Source: Isosphaeraceae bacterium EP7
GTDB lineage: Bacteria > Planctomycetota > Planctomycetia > Isosphaerales > Isosphaeraceae
Length of the DNA: 64,000 bases
Assembly: GCA_038400315.1 (NCBI GenBank)
Contig: CP151667.1
Coordinates: forward strand, 3,483,174 to 3,547,173
Direction: 5' to 3'
In this document: piece by piece, positions 1-9,229 of the stretch
Layout: each line of letters opens with the position of its first letter
Position numbering within the stretch: the first letter of the stretch is position 1
Program-made: the position numbers and the translations under genes
Notes under the pieces: generated by a model
Told to the model about the DNA's origin: nothing
Databases searched by the model: none
The model's input: the letters and a program-made list of their open reading frames with translations, nothing else

Positions 1-1624
1 TGTCGTCCAACGGCTGCGGGGCCATGACGCCGCCGGTGCGGGGGTGGCGGATGTCCCCCTCGGAGGCGGCCGTCACCACGACGTCGCCGGCCCCCTTGCC
101 GTCCTTCAGGCGGACGCGCGAGAACAGGTTGGCCATCCCGTAATATTGGTCCTGCGTCCACTTCTCCATCGGGTGGTTGTGGCAGCGGGCGCAGGTCAGC
201 GAGAGTCCGAGGAAGGCCATGCTGGCGTTCTCGGTCAGGTCGATCGGGTCGCGGTGCAGCACGAAATAGTTGCCCGCCCCGTCGGCCAGCGTGCTCCCCC
301 TGGCCGTGATGACCCGCCGTGCGAACTCATCCCACGGCGTGTTGTCGGCTACCGCCTTGCGGACGAACCGGTAGAACGACCACATCGCCTGGGCGGGCAG
401 GTTCTTCGACGAGATCAGGAGCAGGTCCGACCACTTGTACGACCAGTAATCGACATATTCGGGGCTCTCAAGCAGCCGGTCGACCAGCTTCGAACGCTTG
501 GCGGGGTCGGCGTCGTCGAGGAAGGCGGCGACGGCATCAGCCCGGGGCAGGGTGCCGGTGGCGTCCAGGTAGGCCCGGCGCAGGAAGGTCGCGTCGTCGG
601 AGTCGGGCGAGGGGGGAATGCCCAGGGCCCTCAACTTGGCGAGGTTTGCATCGTCGATGAAGTTGCGCCTGGGGGCGTCGTCGAAGACCTGGGCGGGGGG
701 CGGCTCGGCGGCCGGGACGGTGATGGTCGACCGGCCGACGAGGCTGGAGTACCAGACGTTGACGGGGGCTTCGCCGGACCCCTCGACGGTAACACGGCCC
801 GACTCGTCGACCTTCGCGACCGAGTCATCGGCCCCGCTGAACCTGGCCCAACGTGTCACGTCTTCGACCCGGCCGTCGGAAAACCTGGCCTGCACCAGGA
901 TGCGCTGGGCTTGCCCACGCTTGAGGATCGCCGCATCGGGATACGTCATCAGGGCAATGGGCCTGGCATCGCCGATTGCGGGCGGCGGCGTGCCGGCCGC
1001 AATCCAGCCGGAGAGGATGCGGTATTCGGGCGAATTCACGCCGAACAGGGCGCCGCCGCCGTGCTCGATCGCGCCGGTGGGCTTGAGCAGCATCAGGCTC
1101 TCGCCGGGGGCCGTCTTGTTCACCCTGCGGCCGATGGACTGGCGAGTCAGCACGTCGTAATCGACCTCGGCCCCATACCCGCGAAGGGTCAGCCGGAGCC
1201 CGCTCTTGCCCGCCGCCGCGCCGTGGCAGGCGCCCGAGTTGCACCCGACTTTCGACAGCACCGGCAGCACGTCATTGCGGAACCCGAACGGCCGATCAAT
1301 GCCCGAGCCTTCGACCGACACGACGGCCGTGGCGGTCTTGCCGTCAACCTCAGCCCTGATCGTCGCCGTGCCGTCCGACCTGGGAATGACCGTCCCATCA
1401 GCCGAGACCTCGGCGACGGCCGGGTTGTCGCTCACGAACTTCGCCGAGGTCTGCGACTCGCCCACCCAGGCTTCGCCGCGGCGAAGCTCGGGCAGGAACC
1501 GCTGCGACGCATTCGGCCCGACCAACCGGGCGGACGACGGCAGCAGGTGCAGGTCATCTGCCGCGGCTTGCGTGGCGACGGTGAGAAGGAGGGCGAGCGC
1601 GACTCGTGCCGGATGCAGCTTCAT
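1..1624 (-). CDS. DUF1549-type (PSCyt2/PSD1) exported protein, C-terminus cut by window edge
   Basis: Translating the minus strand from ATG at 1624 gives at least 541 residues with no stop before the window edge. Residues 1-22 form a signal peptide ending near AAADD. A bacterial Ig-like segment follows (about 25-110), then a cytochrome-like motif CNSGACHG (Cys128, Cys133, His134), a second Ig-like stretch, and a DUF1549 region carrying CARCHNHP (Cys478, Cys481, His482). The usual C-terminal DUF1553 part would lie beyond position 1. GAGG sits 9 nt before the start. It lies 56 bp downstream of the DUF1501 gene, the usual partner, so the two are probably co-transcribed. Haem binding is suggested by the Cys/His motifs, not shown. 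Substrate is unknown; a role in polysaccharide breakdown is often assumed for this planctomycete family. Confidence 0.9.
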   Translation of the reverse strand, partial: MKLHPARVALALLLTVATQAAADDLHLLPSSARLVGPNASQRFLPELRRGEAWVGESQTSAKFVSDNPAVAEVSADGTVIPRSDGTATIRAEVDGKTATAVVSVEGSGIDRPFGFRNDVLPVLSKVGCNSGACHGAAAGKSGLRLTLRGYGAEVDYDVLTRQSIGRRVNKTAPGESLMLLKPTGAIEHGGGALFGVNSPEYRILSGWIAAGTPPPAIGDARPIALMTYPDAAILKRGQAQRILVQARFSDGRVEDVTRWARFSGADDSVAKVDESGRVTVEGSGEAPVNVWYSSLVGRSTITVPAAEPPPAQVFDDAPRRNFIDDANLAKLRALGIPPSPDSDDATFLRRAYLDATGTLPRADAVAAFLDDADPAKRSKLVDRLLESPEYVDYWSYKWSDLLLISSKNLPAQAMWSFYRFVRKAVADNTPWDEFARRVITARGSTLADGAGNYFVLHRDPIDLTENASMAFLGLSLTCARCHNHPMEKWTQDQYYGMANLFSRVRLKDGKGAGDVVVTAASEGDIRHPRTGGVMAPQPLDD

Positions 1625-1680
1625 GGGGACGGCCTCGGTGGGCTTCGGGGGCGGGCACGCTCGGGTCGAGTCGCGGAGAT

Positions 1681-3060
1681 TCAGAACAATTCGCGGATCG
1701 GCTCGACGCCGTGATCGACGACCCTGAGCGGGCGGCCCTGGGGGCCGGGCAGCTCGGTTTCGAGGGGAATGCCCAGGCCTTCGAGGACGGTGGCGGCGAT
1801 CTCGCCGGTGGTGACGGGGCGGTCGGCGGGGGCGTAGCCGGTCTCGTCGGAGGCTCCCACGACTCGGCCTCCCTGGATCGGGCCGCCGGCGAAGAGGGCC
1901 GACCAGCAGCCGGGGTGGTGGTCCCGGCCGCCTGCGGGATTGATCTTGGGGGTCCGGCCGAACTCGCCGAAGGCGAGGACCATCGTGTTGTCCAGCAGGC
2001 CGCGGGCGGAGAGGTCGGAGATCAGGGCCGAGTAGGCGGTGTCGAAGTTGGGGCCGACCTCGTTCTGGTAGCACTCGATGGGGCTGAACGGGGCCGATCC
2101 GTGGATGTCCCAGGTGATCTCATTGAACACGGTCTCGAACATGTTCACGGTCACGAACCGGACCCCGCGCTCGACCAGCCGTCGGGCGAGCAGGCAACTC
2201 TGGCCGAAGCGGGAGCGGCCGTAGCGGTCGCGGGTGGCGTCGGGCTCGCTCTCCAGGGCGAAGGCTTCGCGGGCGGTGCGGCTGGACATCAGGCGATAGG
2301 CCTGGTCGAAGTTGGCGTCCATCAGGCGGGCGTCGGGCGACGACTCGAACGAGGCGACGGCGCCGTCGACCACCTGGCGCAAGGTCTTGCGGCGGCTCTC
2401 GCGTGCGGCCGTCACATAGTCGGGGGGGAGCAGGTCGGGGACCTTGAACCCTTTGGCCCTGGGGTCGGCGTTGAGCACGAACGGGTCGAAGTTCTTGCCC
2501 AGGTAGCCCGCGTTCTGGCCGTGCGGCATGTTGCCGCCGGTGGCGCCGATAGGGCGGGGGAGCAGCACGTGCGCGGGGGCCTCGCCGCGTGGGCCCTTCA
2601 CCTTCGAGAGCACGCAGCCGACGTGGGGGTGCTCGATGCCGCCGGTGAAGAGCCGGCCGGTCTGCATCATCTGGTGGCCCGTGTCGTGCACGGCGGTCGC
2701 CTGGTGGTAGACCGACCGGACGATGGAGACCTTGTCCATCTGCTGGGCGAGCTTGGGGAAGATCTCGGCAATCTGGATGCCCGGCACGGCGGTGTCGATC
2801 GGCCGGAAGGGGCCACGGATCTCGTCGGGCGAGTCGGGCTTGGGGTCCCAGGTGTCGAGCTGCGAGGGGCCGCCGACCAGGAACAGCATAATGCAGTTGA
2901 CGTCGGCGTCTTTCGAGGCCAGGCCGCCCGCCGCCAGGGCGCGGGCCGCAGGCAGGCCGAGGCCCGCGCCGAGCATGGCCAGGGAGCCGGCGTGGAGGAA
3001 GTCCCTGCGCGTCGATCCGTCGCAGAAACGCACCGACGAGTTGGCGTCGAGCCGGATCAT
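1681..3060 (-). CDS. DUF1501 domain-containing exported protein
   Basis: This 459-residue protein has the DUF1501 hallmarks, including FGRTPKINPAGGRDHHPGCW near the C-terminus and an alkaline-phosphatase/sulfatase-like layout. The N-terminus (STRRDFLHAGSLAMLGAG) is a twin-arginine-like signal, so a folded protein is probably exported. GGAGGG lies 8 nt before ATG 3060, supporting this start. It is followed 56 bp later by the PSCyt2/PSD1 gene; DUF1501 and PSD1 genes are habitually paired in Planctomycetota and are thought to act together outside the cytoplasm, but the biochemical role is not established. The upstream oxidoreductase gene ends 116 bp before it and may belong to the same unit. Confidence 0.95.
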   Translation of the reverse strand: MIRLDANSSVRFCDGSTRRDFLHAGSLAMLGAGLGLPAARALAAGGLASKDADVNCIMLFLVGGPSQLDTWDPKPDSPDEIRGPFRPIDTAVPGIQIAEIFPKLAQQMDKVSIVRSVYHQATAVHDTGHQMMQTGRLFTGGIEHPHVGCVLSKVKGPRGEAPAHVLLPRPIGATGGNMPHGQNAGYLGKNFDPFVLNADPRAKGFKVPDLLPPDYVTAARESRRKTLRQVVDGAVASFESSPDARLMDANFDQAYRLMSSRTAREAFALESEPDATRDRYGRSRFGQSCLLARRLVERGVRFVTVNMFETVFNEITWDIHGSAPFSPIECYQNEVGPNFDTAYSALISDLSARGLLDNTMVLAFGEFGRTPKINPAGGRDHHPGCWSALFAGGPIQGGRVVGASDETGYAPADRPVTTGEIAATVLEGLGIPLETELPGPQGRPLRVVDHGVEPIRELF

Positions 3061-3176
3061 GGGGGAGATCCCTCCGTTGCACGGGCCGTTCGGAATGGTC
3101 GGGGAGACAAGCGGGGAGGGAAGGAGGGGGCCGGCCCCCGGCGGTGGGGGGCCGGCCTCGATGCGTTGCGGGTTGC

Positions 3177-4502
3177 TCAGACCTTGTCGGGCACGATGAA
3201 GGGGGCCCGATACTGCCGGGTCAGCCAGCCGTCGGCCTCGGAGTCATTCACGAACGACTCGGTCGAGGGGTTGATCGTCAGCTTGCGGCCGAGGCGGTAG
3301 GCGATGTTGCCCAGGTGGCAATAGGCGCTCGAGAGGTGGCCTTCCTCGATGTCGCCGTTGAGCGTCTTGATGTCGCGAGACTGGACGCTGTCCAGGAAGT
3401 TGCCGAAGTGGTTGCCGCCGCCGGTGGTGCCGGCCTGGGGTTCCAGGTCCTTGCCCAGGTAGGCCTGCCAGGTGTTGTAGCTGGTGATGGCCAGCACACC
3501 CTCGGTGCCGTAGAAGAGGTCGCCGATGCGGACCTTCATCTCGTCGTTGGTGGGCAGGCCGCGGACCTCGAACTGGAGCAGGGCGTCGTCGAACTCGAAG
3601 GCGACGGTCTGGGTGTTGGGCGTCTCGCCGTCGTCCTTGTAGCCGAACCGGCCGCCGCTTGACTGGACGGTCTTGGGGAACTCATTCTTGCCCAGGCCCC
3701 AGCGGGCGAGGTCCATCTGGTGGATCCCCTGGTTGCCCAGGTCGCCGTTGCCGGTGTTCCAGATCCAGTGCCAGTTGTAGTGCAGCTTGTTGGCGTTGAA
3801 CGGCTTCATCTCGGCCGGGCCGGTCCAGAGGTCGTAGTTCAGGCCGGCGGGAACCGGGCCATCGGGCTTGATGCCGATCGACCCACGGGGCTTGTAGCAG
3901 AGCCCCTTGGCCATGTACACCTTGCCCAGCTTGCCGGAGCGCAGGAACTCGATGGCATCCTGGATGCCGGTGCTGCTGCGACACTGGGTGCCGGCCTGGA
4001 CGACCCGGTTGTACTTGCGGGCGGCGTCGACCATCTTCCGGCCTTCGCTAACATTGTGGCTGACCGGCTTCTCGACGTAGACGTCCTTGCCGGCCTGGCA
4101 GGCCCAGATGGTGGCCAGGGCATGCCAGTGGTTGGGCGTGGCGATTGAGACGACGTCGATATTCTTGTCGTCGAGGACCTTGCGCAGGTCCTGCTCGAAC
4201 TTGGGCGCGGAGCCGTAGGCGGCCGAGATGAGGGTGTTGGCCTTGCCGATCACGGCCTCGTCGGCGTCGCAGATGGTGGTGATCCGGGCCCGCTTGTCTT
4301 TCAGGTAGCTGGAGACGTGCTCCATCCCGCGACCCCGGACGCCGATGACGGCGACGCGGATCTGGTCGTTGGGGCCCGCTTTCTTGGACTCGTCGGCGGG
4401 CTCGGCGGCCTGGACGGCGTGGGAGCCGGCCTCGAATGCGGCCAGGGTCGCCGTCAGGGCGGCGGAATCTTGGAGGAACCTGCGGCGTCCCATCGGGCCC
4501 AT
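3177..4502 (-). CDS. Gfo/Idh/MocA family oxidoreductase with export signal
   Basis: The 441-residue protein has an N-terminal Rossmann fold (IRVAVIGVRGRGMEHV, about residues 45-60) and the EKPVSHN motif containing the family's catalytic lysine, followed by a GFO_IDH_MocA C-terminal alpha/beta domain. The start region (MGRRRFLQDSAALTATLAAF) resembles a Tat signal, as in many planctomycete members that are exported with bound NAD(P). ATG 4502 is chosen because CGGAG lies 8 nt upstream; a GTG at 4511 would add three residues but has no spacing for a ribosome site. The likely reaction is NAD(P)-dependent oxidation of a sugar or inositol derivative; the substrate cannot be read from sequence. Confidence 0.93.
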   Translation of the reverse strand: MGPMGRRRFLQDSAALTATLAAFEAGSHAVQAAEPADESKKAGPNDQIRVAVIGVRGRGMEHVSSYLKDKRARITTICDADEAVIGKANTLISAAYGSAPKFEQDLRKVLDDKNIDVVSIATPNHWHALATIWACQAGKDVYVEKPVSHNVSEGRKMVDAARKYNRVVQAGTQCRSSTGIQDAIEFLRSGKLGKVYMAKGLCYKPRGSIGIKPDGPVPAGLNYDLWTGPAEMKPFNANKLHYNWHWIWNTGNGDLGNQGIHQMDLARWGLGKNEFPKTVQSSGGRFGYKDDGETPNTQTVAFEFDDALLQFEVRGLPTNDEMKVRIGDLFYGTEGVLAITSYNTWQAYLGKDLEPQAGTTGGGNHFGNFLDSVQSRDIKTLNGDIEEGHLSSAYCHLGNIAYRLGRKLTINPSTESFVNDSEADGWLTRQYRAPFIVPDKV

Positions 4503-4728
4503 GGCGCTCACTCCGTCTGTTGGCGGCCTCGCTTCAAATTCAAGGAAAGATGAACCTCATCAGAACGCGGCGAATGTCGCGAGTCAAGCGAGCGGTCCGG
4601 GGGCTTTGCGGCGGCCGCGCGGCGGGTTATCGTTGGCGGTCCGCCTCGGGGGACGATCTCTCCTGCTGTCCCATCATCTGATTCGCCCGTCGGCGACCTT
4701 GATCCAGTCCCTCCCAGGAGCCGCAACC

Positions 4729-6954
4729 ATGTCGGTCGCCACGCCCCCCGGCCTCGACGTCGCCGACGACCGGGGCGACGAGTTCGCCCAGGGTTCGTTC
4801 CGCCCCTATGTGCCCGACTCCGAGGTCCAGGCCGAGCTGACCTGGTCGGCCCTGCTGCTCGGCTCGCTGCTGGGCATCATCTTCGGCGCCTCGTCCTTGT
4901 ACCTCGTCCTGCGGGTGGGGCTGACGGTCTCGGCGTCGATCCCGGTGGCAGTGCTGTCGATCACCCTGTTCCGGGTGTTGCGGCGGACGAAGGCGACGAT
5001 CCTGGAGAACAACATCGTCCAGACCGCCGGGTCGGCCGGCGAGTCGATCGCCTTCGGCGTCGGCGTGACGATGCCCGCGCTGATGATCCTGGGCTACGAC
5101 ATGCAGGCCGTGCAGGTCACGCTCGTCGCGGCCCTGGGCGGCCTGCTCGGCATCCTGATGATGATCCCGCTGCGGCGTGCGTTCATCGTCAAGCAGCACG
5201 GCGAGCTGAAGTACCCCGAGGGGACGGCCTGCGCCAAGGTTCTCATCGTGGGCGAGCAGGGGGGCTCCAGCGCCCGGACGGTCTTCACCGGCTTCGGCAT
5301 GGCGTTCGTCTACCAGGTTTTGATGGATAGCTTGAAGGTCTGGGCGCTCACACCCAAGTGGGTGGTGCCCAGGTTGAAGAATGCAGTGGTTGCCTGCGAC
5401 GTCTCGCCGGTCCTGCTCGGCGTCGGCTACATCATCGGCCACCGGATCGCCGCGGTGATGGTGTCGGGCGGCGTGCTGGCGTATCTGGTGCTGACCCCGG
5501 CCATTTCCTTCTTCGGCGCGGGGGTGGCCACGCCGGTCTTCCCGGAAAGCACCAAGAAGATTGCCGAGATGGCGCCGGAGGAGATCCGCAACGCCTATAT
5601 CCTCTATATCGGCGCGGGGGCGGTCGCCGCGGGCGGGATCATCAGCCTGCTCCAGGCATTGCCCCTGATCCTGTCGTCGATCCGGTCGGGGGTGGGGGAC
5701 ATGAGGCGGTCGGGCAGCGGGCCCGTCTCGTCGCGCCGGACCGACAGCGACCTGCCTCTCTGGCTGGTCGGCCTGGGCGCGGTCGGCCTGGTCGCCACCA
5801 TCTCGCTAACCAATTTATTCCCCTCGCAGATCGGCACCACGGGGCGGATCGCGGGGGCGGCGCTCATCGCAGTCTTCGGATTCCTGTTCGTGACGGTCTC
5901 ATCGAGGCTCACCGGCGAGATCGGCTCGTCGTCCAACCCCATCTCGGGGATGACGGTGGCCACCTTGCTGCTGACCTGCCTGGTCTTCGTGCTGATGGGA
6001 TGGGTCGGCCCCGAGTACCGCGTGGCCGCGCTCTCGATCGCCGGGATCGTCTGCGTCGCGGCGTCCAACGGCGGCACCACGTCTCAAGACCTGAAGACGG
6101 GCTATCTCGTGGGCGCCACGCCCAAGGCCCAGCAGGTGGCGATCTTGGTGGGCTCGCTCACCTCGGCGGTGGTCATCGGCTCGATCCTGCTGCTGCTCAA
6201 CAATGTCAGCACGGTGGTCAGCCGCAAGGCCGAGAACCTGCCGACCATCAAGGCCGACCCCGCCCTGCTCACTGAGAGTGAGGTCGGCTCCGACGGCAAG
6301 ACTTACAAGGTCTGGCGCGTCGTCGACCCCGTCCCGGGCGCCATGCCGGGCAGATACCGGGTGGACGAGTCGGGCACCCCTGTCGAACTGGTCGACCCGG
6401 GCATCAACGGCCGCCTGAGCACGCGTGACGACGGCACGACCGTCCAGAAGTATGACGCCCCCAAGGCCAAGCTGATGTCCCTGATCATCGACGGGATCAT
6501 GAGCGGGAACCTCCCCTGGGAGCTGGTCATCCTGGGGGTCTTGATCGCGGTCCTGATGCAGCTCTCGGGCGTGCCGGCGCTGGCGTTCGCGGTGGGCGTG
6601 TACCTGCCGCTGTCCACGTCGATGCCGATCTTCGTCGGCGGCCTGGCCCGCGCCTGGATCGACCGCAAGCGGACGCCGGCCGAGGCGGAAGACTCCGACA
6701 GCAGCCCGGCGGTCCTGCTCTCCAGCGGTTATATCGCCGGCGGCGCGATCGCTGGAATCCTGATCGCGCTGGTCGAGCTGCTGCCGTCGGTGAAGGCGGC
6801 CCTCGACGTCTCGAAGGTCTTGCCCGCGGGCTGGTTGGAGAACCCCTGGCCCTCGCTGGGCGCCTTCGGCGTCATGGTCATCGTGCTGCTGCTCGTCGGC
6901 GGCGGCGTCCTGTTCAAGGGGGCCTCCGCCGACGCCTCGCCCCGACGCGCCTGA
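4729..6954 (+). CDS. OPT family oligopeptide transporter
   Basis: From ATG 4729 (AGGAG 8 nt upstream) the product has 741 residues. It is a multipass membrane protein with the OPT signature: an N-terminal helix pair (LLGIIFGASSLYLVLRVGL), the ENNIVQTAGSAGESIAFGV motif near residue 95-115, LKYPEGTACAKVLIVGE, and SNGGTTSQDLKTGYLVGATP in the second half. Helices continue to the C-terminus. A hydrophilic stretch of about 85 residues (about 500-585) lies between helices near the centre of the C-terminal half. OPT proteins import peptides or metal chelates using a cation gradient. The open frame extends upstream to 4345 but that part is antisense to the Gfo gene and lacks a ribosome site. The S46 peptidase follows 54 bp later, which fits peptide use. 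Confidence 0.95.
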   Translation: MSVATPPGLDVADDRGDEFAQGSFRPYVPDSEVQAELTWSALLLGSLLGIIFGASSLYLVLRVGLTVSASIPVAVLSITLFRVLRRTKATILENNIVQTAGSAGESIAFGVGVTMPALMILGYDMQAVQVTLVAALGGLLGILMMIPLRRAFIVKQHGELKYPEGTACAKVLIVGEQGGSSARTVFTGFGMAFVYQVLMDSLKVWALTPKWVVPRLKNAVVACDVSPVLLGVGYIIGHRIAAVMVSGGVLAYLVLTPAISFFGAGVATPVFPESTKKIAEMAPEEIRNAYILYIGAGAVAAGGIISLLQALPLILSSIRSGVGDMRRSGSGPVSSRRTDSDLPLWLVGLGAVGLVATISLTNLFPSQIGTTGRIAGAALIAVFGFLFVTVSSRLTGEIGSSSNPISGMTVATLLLTCLVFVLMGWVGPEYRVAALSIAGIVCVAASNGGTTSQDLKTGYLVGATPKAQQVAILVGSLTSAVVIGSILLLLNNVSTVVSRKAENLPTIKADPALLTESEVGSDGKTYKVWRVVDPVPGAMPGRYRVDESGTPVELVDPGINGRLSTRDDGTTVQKYDAPKAKLMSLIIDGIMSGNLPWELVILGVLIAVLMQLSGVPALAFAVGVYLPLSTSMPIFVGGLARAWIDRKRTPAEAEDSDSSPAVLLSSGYIAGGAIAGILIALVELLPSVKAALDVSKVLPAGWLENPWPSLGAFGVMVIVLLLVGGGVLFKGASADASPRRA

Positions 6955-7008
6955 ACTTCCAAGGTCGAGTCGCGCCCACGACCGGCCCATCCAAGGAGAT
7001 CGCACCCG

Positions 7009-9108
7009 ATGCCTTCCCGACCCATCAGACCGAGCCTGTCGATTGCGACGGCCGCCTGTCTCCTGATCGCCGGAGTCTCGACCTTGCAAGCCGATGAGGG
7101 GATGTGGACGTTCGATAACCTGCCCTTGAAGCACCTGAAAGACACCTACGGCTTCTCGCCCCCGCCCGGTTGGGTCGAGCACCTCAGGGGTGCGGCCCTC
7201 CGGTTCAACAACGGCGGGTCGGGCTCGTTCGTCTCGGCCGACGGCCTGGTGATGACCAATCATCACGTGGGCGCCGACACGCTCCAGAAGATCAGCACCG
7301 CCGAGAAGGACTATTACAAGATCGGCTTCCTGGCCAAGACCCAGGCCGACGAGGTGAAGGCCCCCGACCTGGAGCTGAACGTCCTGGTCGGCATCGAGGA
7401 CGTGACCGACAAGGTCAACGCGTTGGTCTCCAAGGACCTCGACGACGCCGCGGCCAACGTCGCCCGCCGCAAGGCCAAGGCCGAGATCGAGAAGGCCTCG
7501 CTCGACGCCACGGGCCTGCGCAGCGACGTCGTGACCCTGTACCAGGGGGGGAAGTACGCCCTCTACACCTACAAGAAGTACACCGACGTCCGGCTCGTCT
7601 TCGCCCCCGAGTTCGCCGCGGCCTTCTTCGGCGGCGACCCCGACAACTTCGAGTTCCCCCGCTGGTGCCTCGACGTCTGCTTCTTCCGGGCCTATGAGGA
7701 CGGCAAGCCCGCCAGGCCCAAGAACTTCCTGACCTGGAGCGCCGAGGGCTCGAAGGAAGGGGACCTGACGTTCGTCGCCGGCCACCCCGGACGCACCAGC
7801 CGCCTGTTCACCCTGGACAACCTGAAGTACCTGCGTGATACCGGCCTGCCGTTCGTCCTGGACATGCTCGGCGACCGCGAATCGTTCCTCCAGGAGTACT
7901 CGAAGCGCGGCCCCGAGCAGGCCAGGCAGGCCAAGGAAGACCTCTTCGGCTACCAGAACAGCCTGAAAGCCCGCCTCGGCGGCCAGAAGGGGCTCAATGA
8001 CACGGCCCTGATGGACCGCAAGGCCGCCGCCGAGACCGAGCTGCGATCGAAGATCGACGCCGACCCCGCCAAGAAGAAGGCCTATGCCGACGCCTGGCCC
8101 CGGATCGCCGACTCGCAGAAGGCCGCCGCGAGGATCCTGAAGCCGTACAACTTCCTGGAACGCGGCCTGGCCTTCGACTCGACCCTCTTCAGCATCGCGC
8201 GGACCCTCGCCAGGCTCACCGAGGAGAAGACCAAGCCCAACGCCGACCGGCTCCGCGAGTACGGCGAGGCCGGCCTCGCCTCGCTCGAGCAGGGGCTCTA
8301 TTCCGACGCCCCCATCTACCCCGAGTTCGAGACGGCCAAGCTCGGCCACTCGCTGGAGCACTGGGCGAAGGCCGTCGGCGCCGACGACCCGGTCGTCCGC
8401 AAGGTGCTCAAGGGACGCACCCCCGCCGAGGTGGCCAGGTCGCTCGTCGAGGGGACCAAGCTGGCCGACGTCGAGACCCGCAAGGAGTACGCCAAGCTGG
8501 GCGTGACCGCCGTCGCCCGCAGCGAAGACCCGATGATCCAGCTCGCCCTGGCCGTCGACCCCGAGGCCCGCGCCGTGCGCAAGCAGCGTGAGGACGAGGT
8601 CGAGGGGGTCGAGAGTGCCCAGTATGCCCTGATCGCCAGGGCGATCTTCGACGACAAGGGCGACTCAACCTACCCCGACGCCACGTTCACCCTCCGCCTG
8701 GCCTTCGGCACGGTCAAAGGGTACGAGGTCGACGGCAAGACGGTCCCCCCGTTCACCACCTTCGCCGGCGCCTTCCCCCACGCGGCGAAGCACGACAACG
8801 TGGACCCTTATGAGCTGCCCGCCTCGTGGCACAAGGCCAAGGATAGCGGGGCTTTGAAGCTCGACACGCCGCTGAACTTCGTCTCGACGGCCGACATCAT
8901 CGGCGGCAACTCGGGCAGCCCGGTGGTGAACCGGGACAACGAGGTGGTCGGCCTGATCTTCGACGGCAACATCCAGAGCCTGGTGCTCGACTATGCCTAC
9001 GATGACAAGGTCGCCCGGGCCGTCTCGGTCGACTCGAGGGCCATCGCCGAGGCCCTCCGCTCGATCTACTCCGCCGAGGCCCTCTTGAAGGAGCTGACCG
9101 GCAAGTAA
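7009..9108 (+). CDS. S46 family dipeptidyl-peptidase, DPP7-like
   Basis: The 699-residue exported serine peptidase has a signal peptide (1-28, cleavage near LQADEG) and the S46 layout. The catalytic triad can be placed as His86 (MTNHHVG), Asp222 (PRWCLD, after GGDPDNFEF) and Ser635 (IIGGNSGSP). In characterised S46 enzymes the residue 18 positions after the serine separates DPP7 (Gly) from DPP11 (Arg); here it is Gly653 in FDGN, so hydrophobic rather than acidic P1 residues are the more likely preference. AAGGAG precedes the start. Placed 54 bp behind an OPT transporter, it probably releases dipeptides in the periplasm; whether that transporter takes up its products is inference. Confidence 0.95.
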   Translation: MPSRPIRPSLSIATAACLLIAGVSTLQADEGMWTFDNLPLKHLKDTYGFSPPPGWVEHLRGAALRFNNGGSGSFVSADGLVMTNHHVGADTLQKISTAEKDYYKIGFLAKTQADEVKAPDLELNVLVGIEDVTDKVNALVSKDLDDAAANVARRKAKAEIEKASLDATGLRSDVVTLYQGGKYALYTYKKYTDVRLVFAPEFAAAFFGGDPDNFEFPRWCLDVCFFRAYEDGKPARPKNFLTWSAEGSKEGDLTFVAGHPGRTSRLFTLDNLKYLRDTGLPFVLDMLGDRESFLQEYSKRGPEQARQAKEDLFGYQNSLKARLGGQKGLNDTALMDRKAAAETELRSKIDADPAKKKAYADAWPRIADSQKAAARILKPYNFLERGLAFDSTLFSIARTLARLTEEKTKPNADRLREYGEAGLASLEQGLYSDAPIYPEFETAKLGHSLEHWAKAVGADDPVVRKVLKGRTPAEVARSLVEGTKLADVETRKEYAKLGVTAVARSEDPMIQLALAVDPEARAVRKQREDEVEGVESAQYALIARAIFDDKGDSTYPDATFTLRLAFGTVKGYEVDGKTVPPFTTFAGAFPHAAKHDNVDPYELPASWHKAKDSGALKLDTPLNFVSTADIIGGNSGSPVVNRDNEVVGLIFDGNIQSLVLDYAYDDKVARAVSVDSRAIAEALRSIYSAEALLKELTGK

Positions 9109-9142
9109 TACGAATCTTGGCCCCGGCCTGATCCGAAGAAAT

Positions 9143-9183
9143 CGCCCCGCGACTCGCCCCGCCTTCGGGGGGGTCGCGGGGCG
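9143..9183. terminator. Hairpin between convergent S46 and DUF1559 genes
   Basis: A perfect 11-bp inverted repeat (CGCCCCGCGAC and GTCGCGGGGCG) with a 19-nt loop that can pair further (CCCC with GGGG). It lies 35 bp after the S46 stop and 47 bp after the end of the convergent DUF1559 gene, so it could end both transcripts. There is no clear T tract. Confidence 0.6.
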
Positions 9184-9229
9184 TCCCGTTGCGCGGGCAT
9201 TGCGGTCCCAGCCGGTCGCCCCGATGGGC

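Noticed and set aside
44-1714. Plus-strand frame of 556 codons at the left edge
   Set aside because: Antisense to the edge-truncated PSCyt2/PSD1 gene, whose minus-strand translation has CNSGACHG and CARCHNHP motifs.
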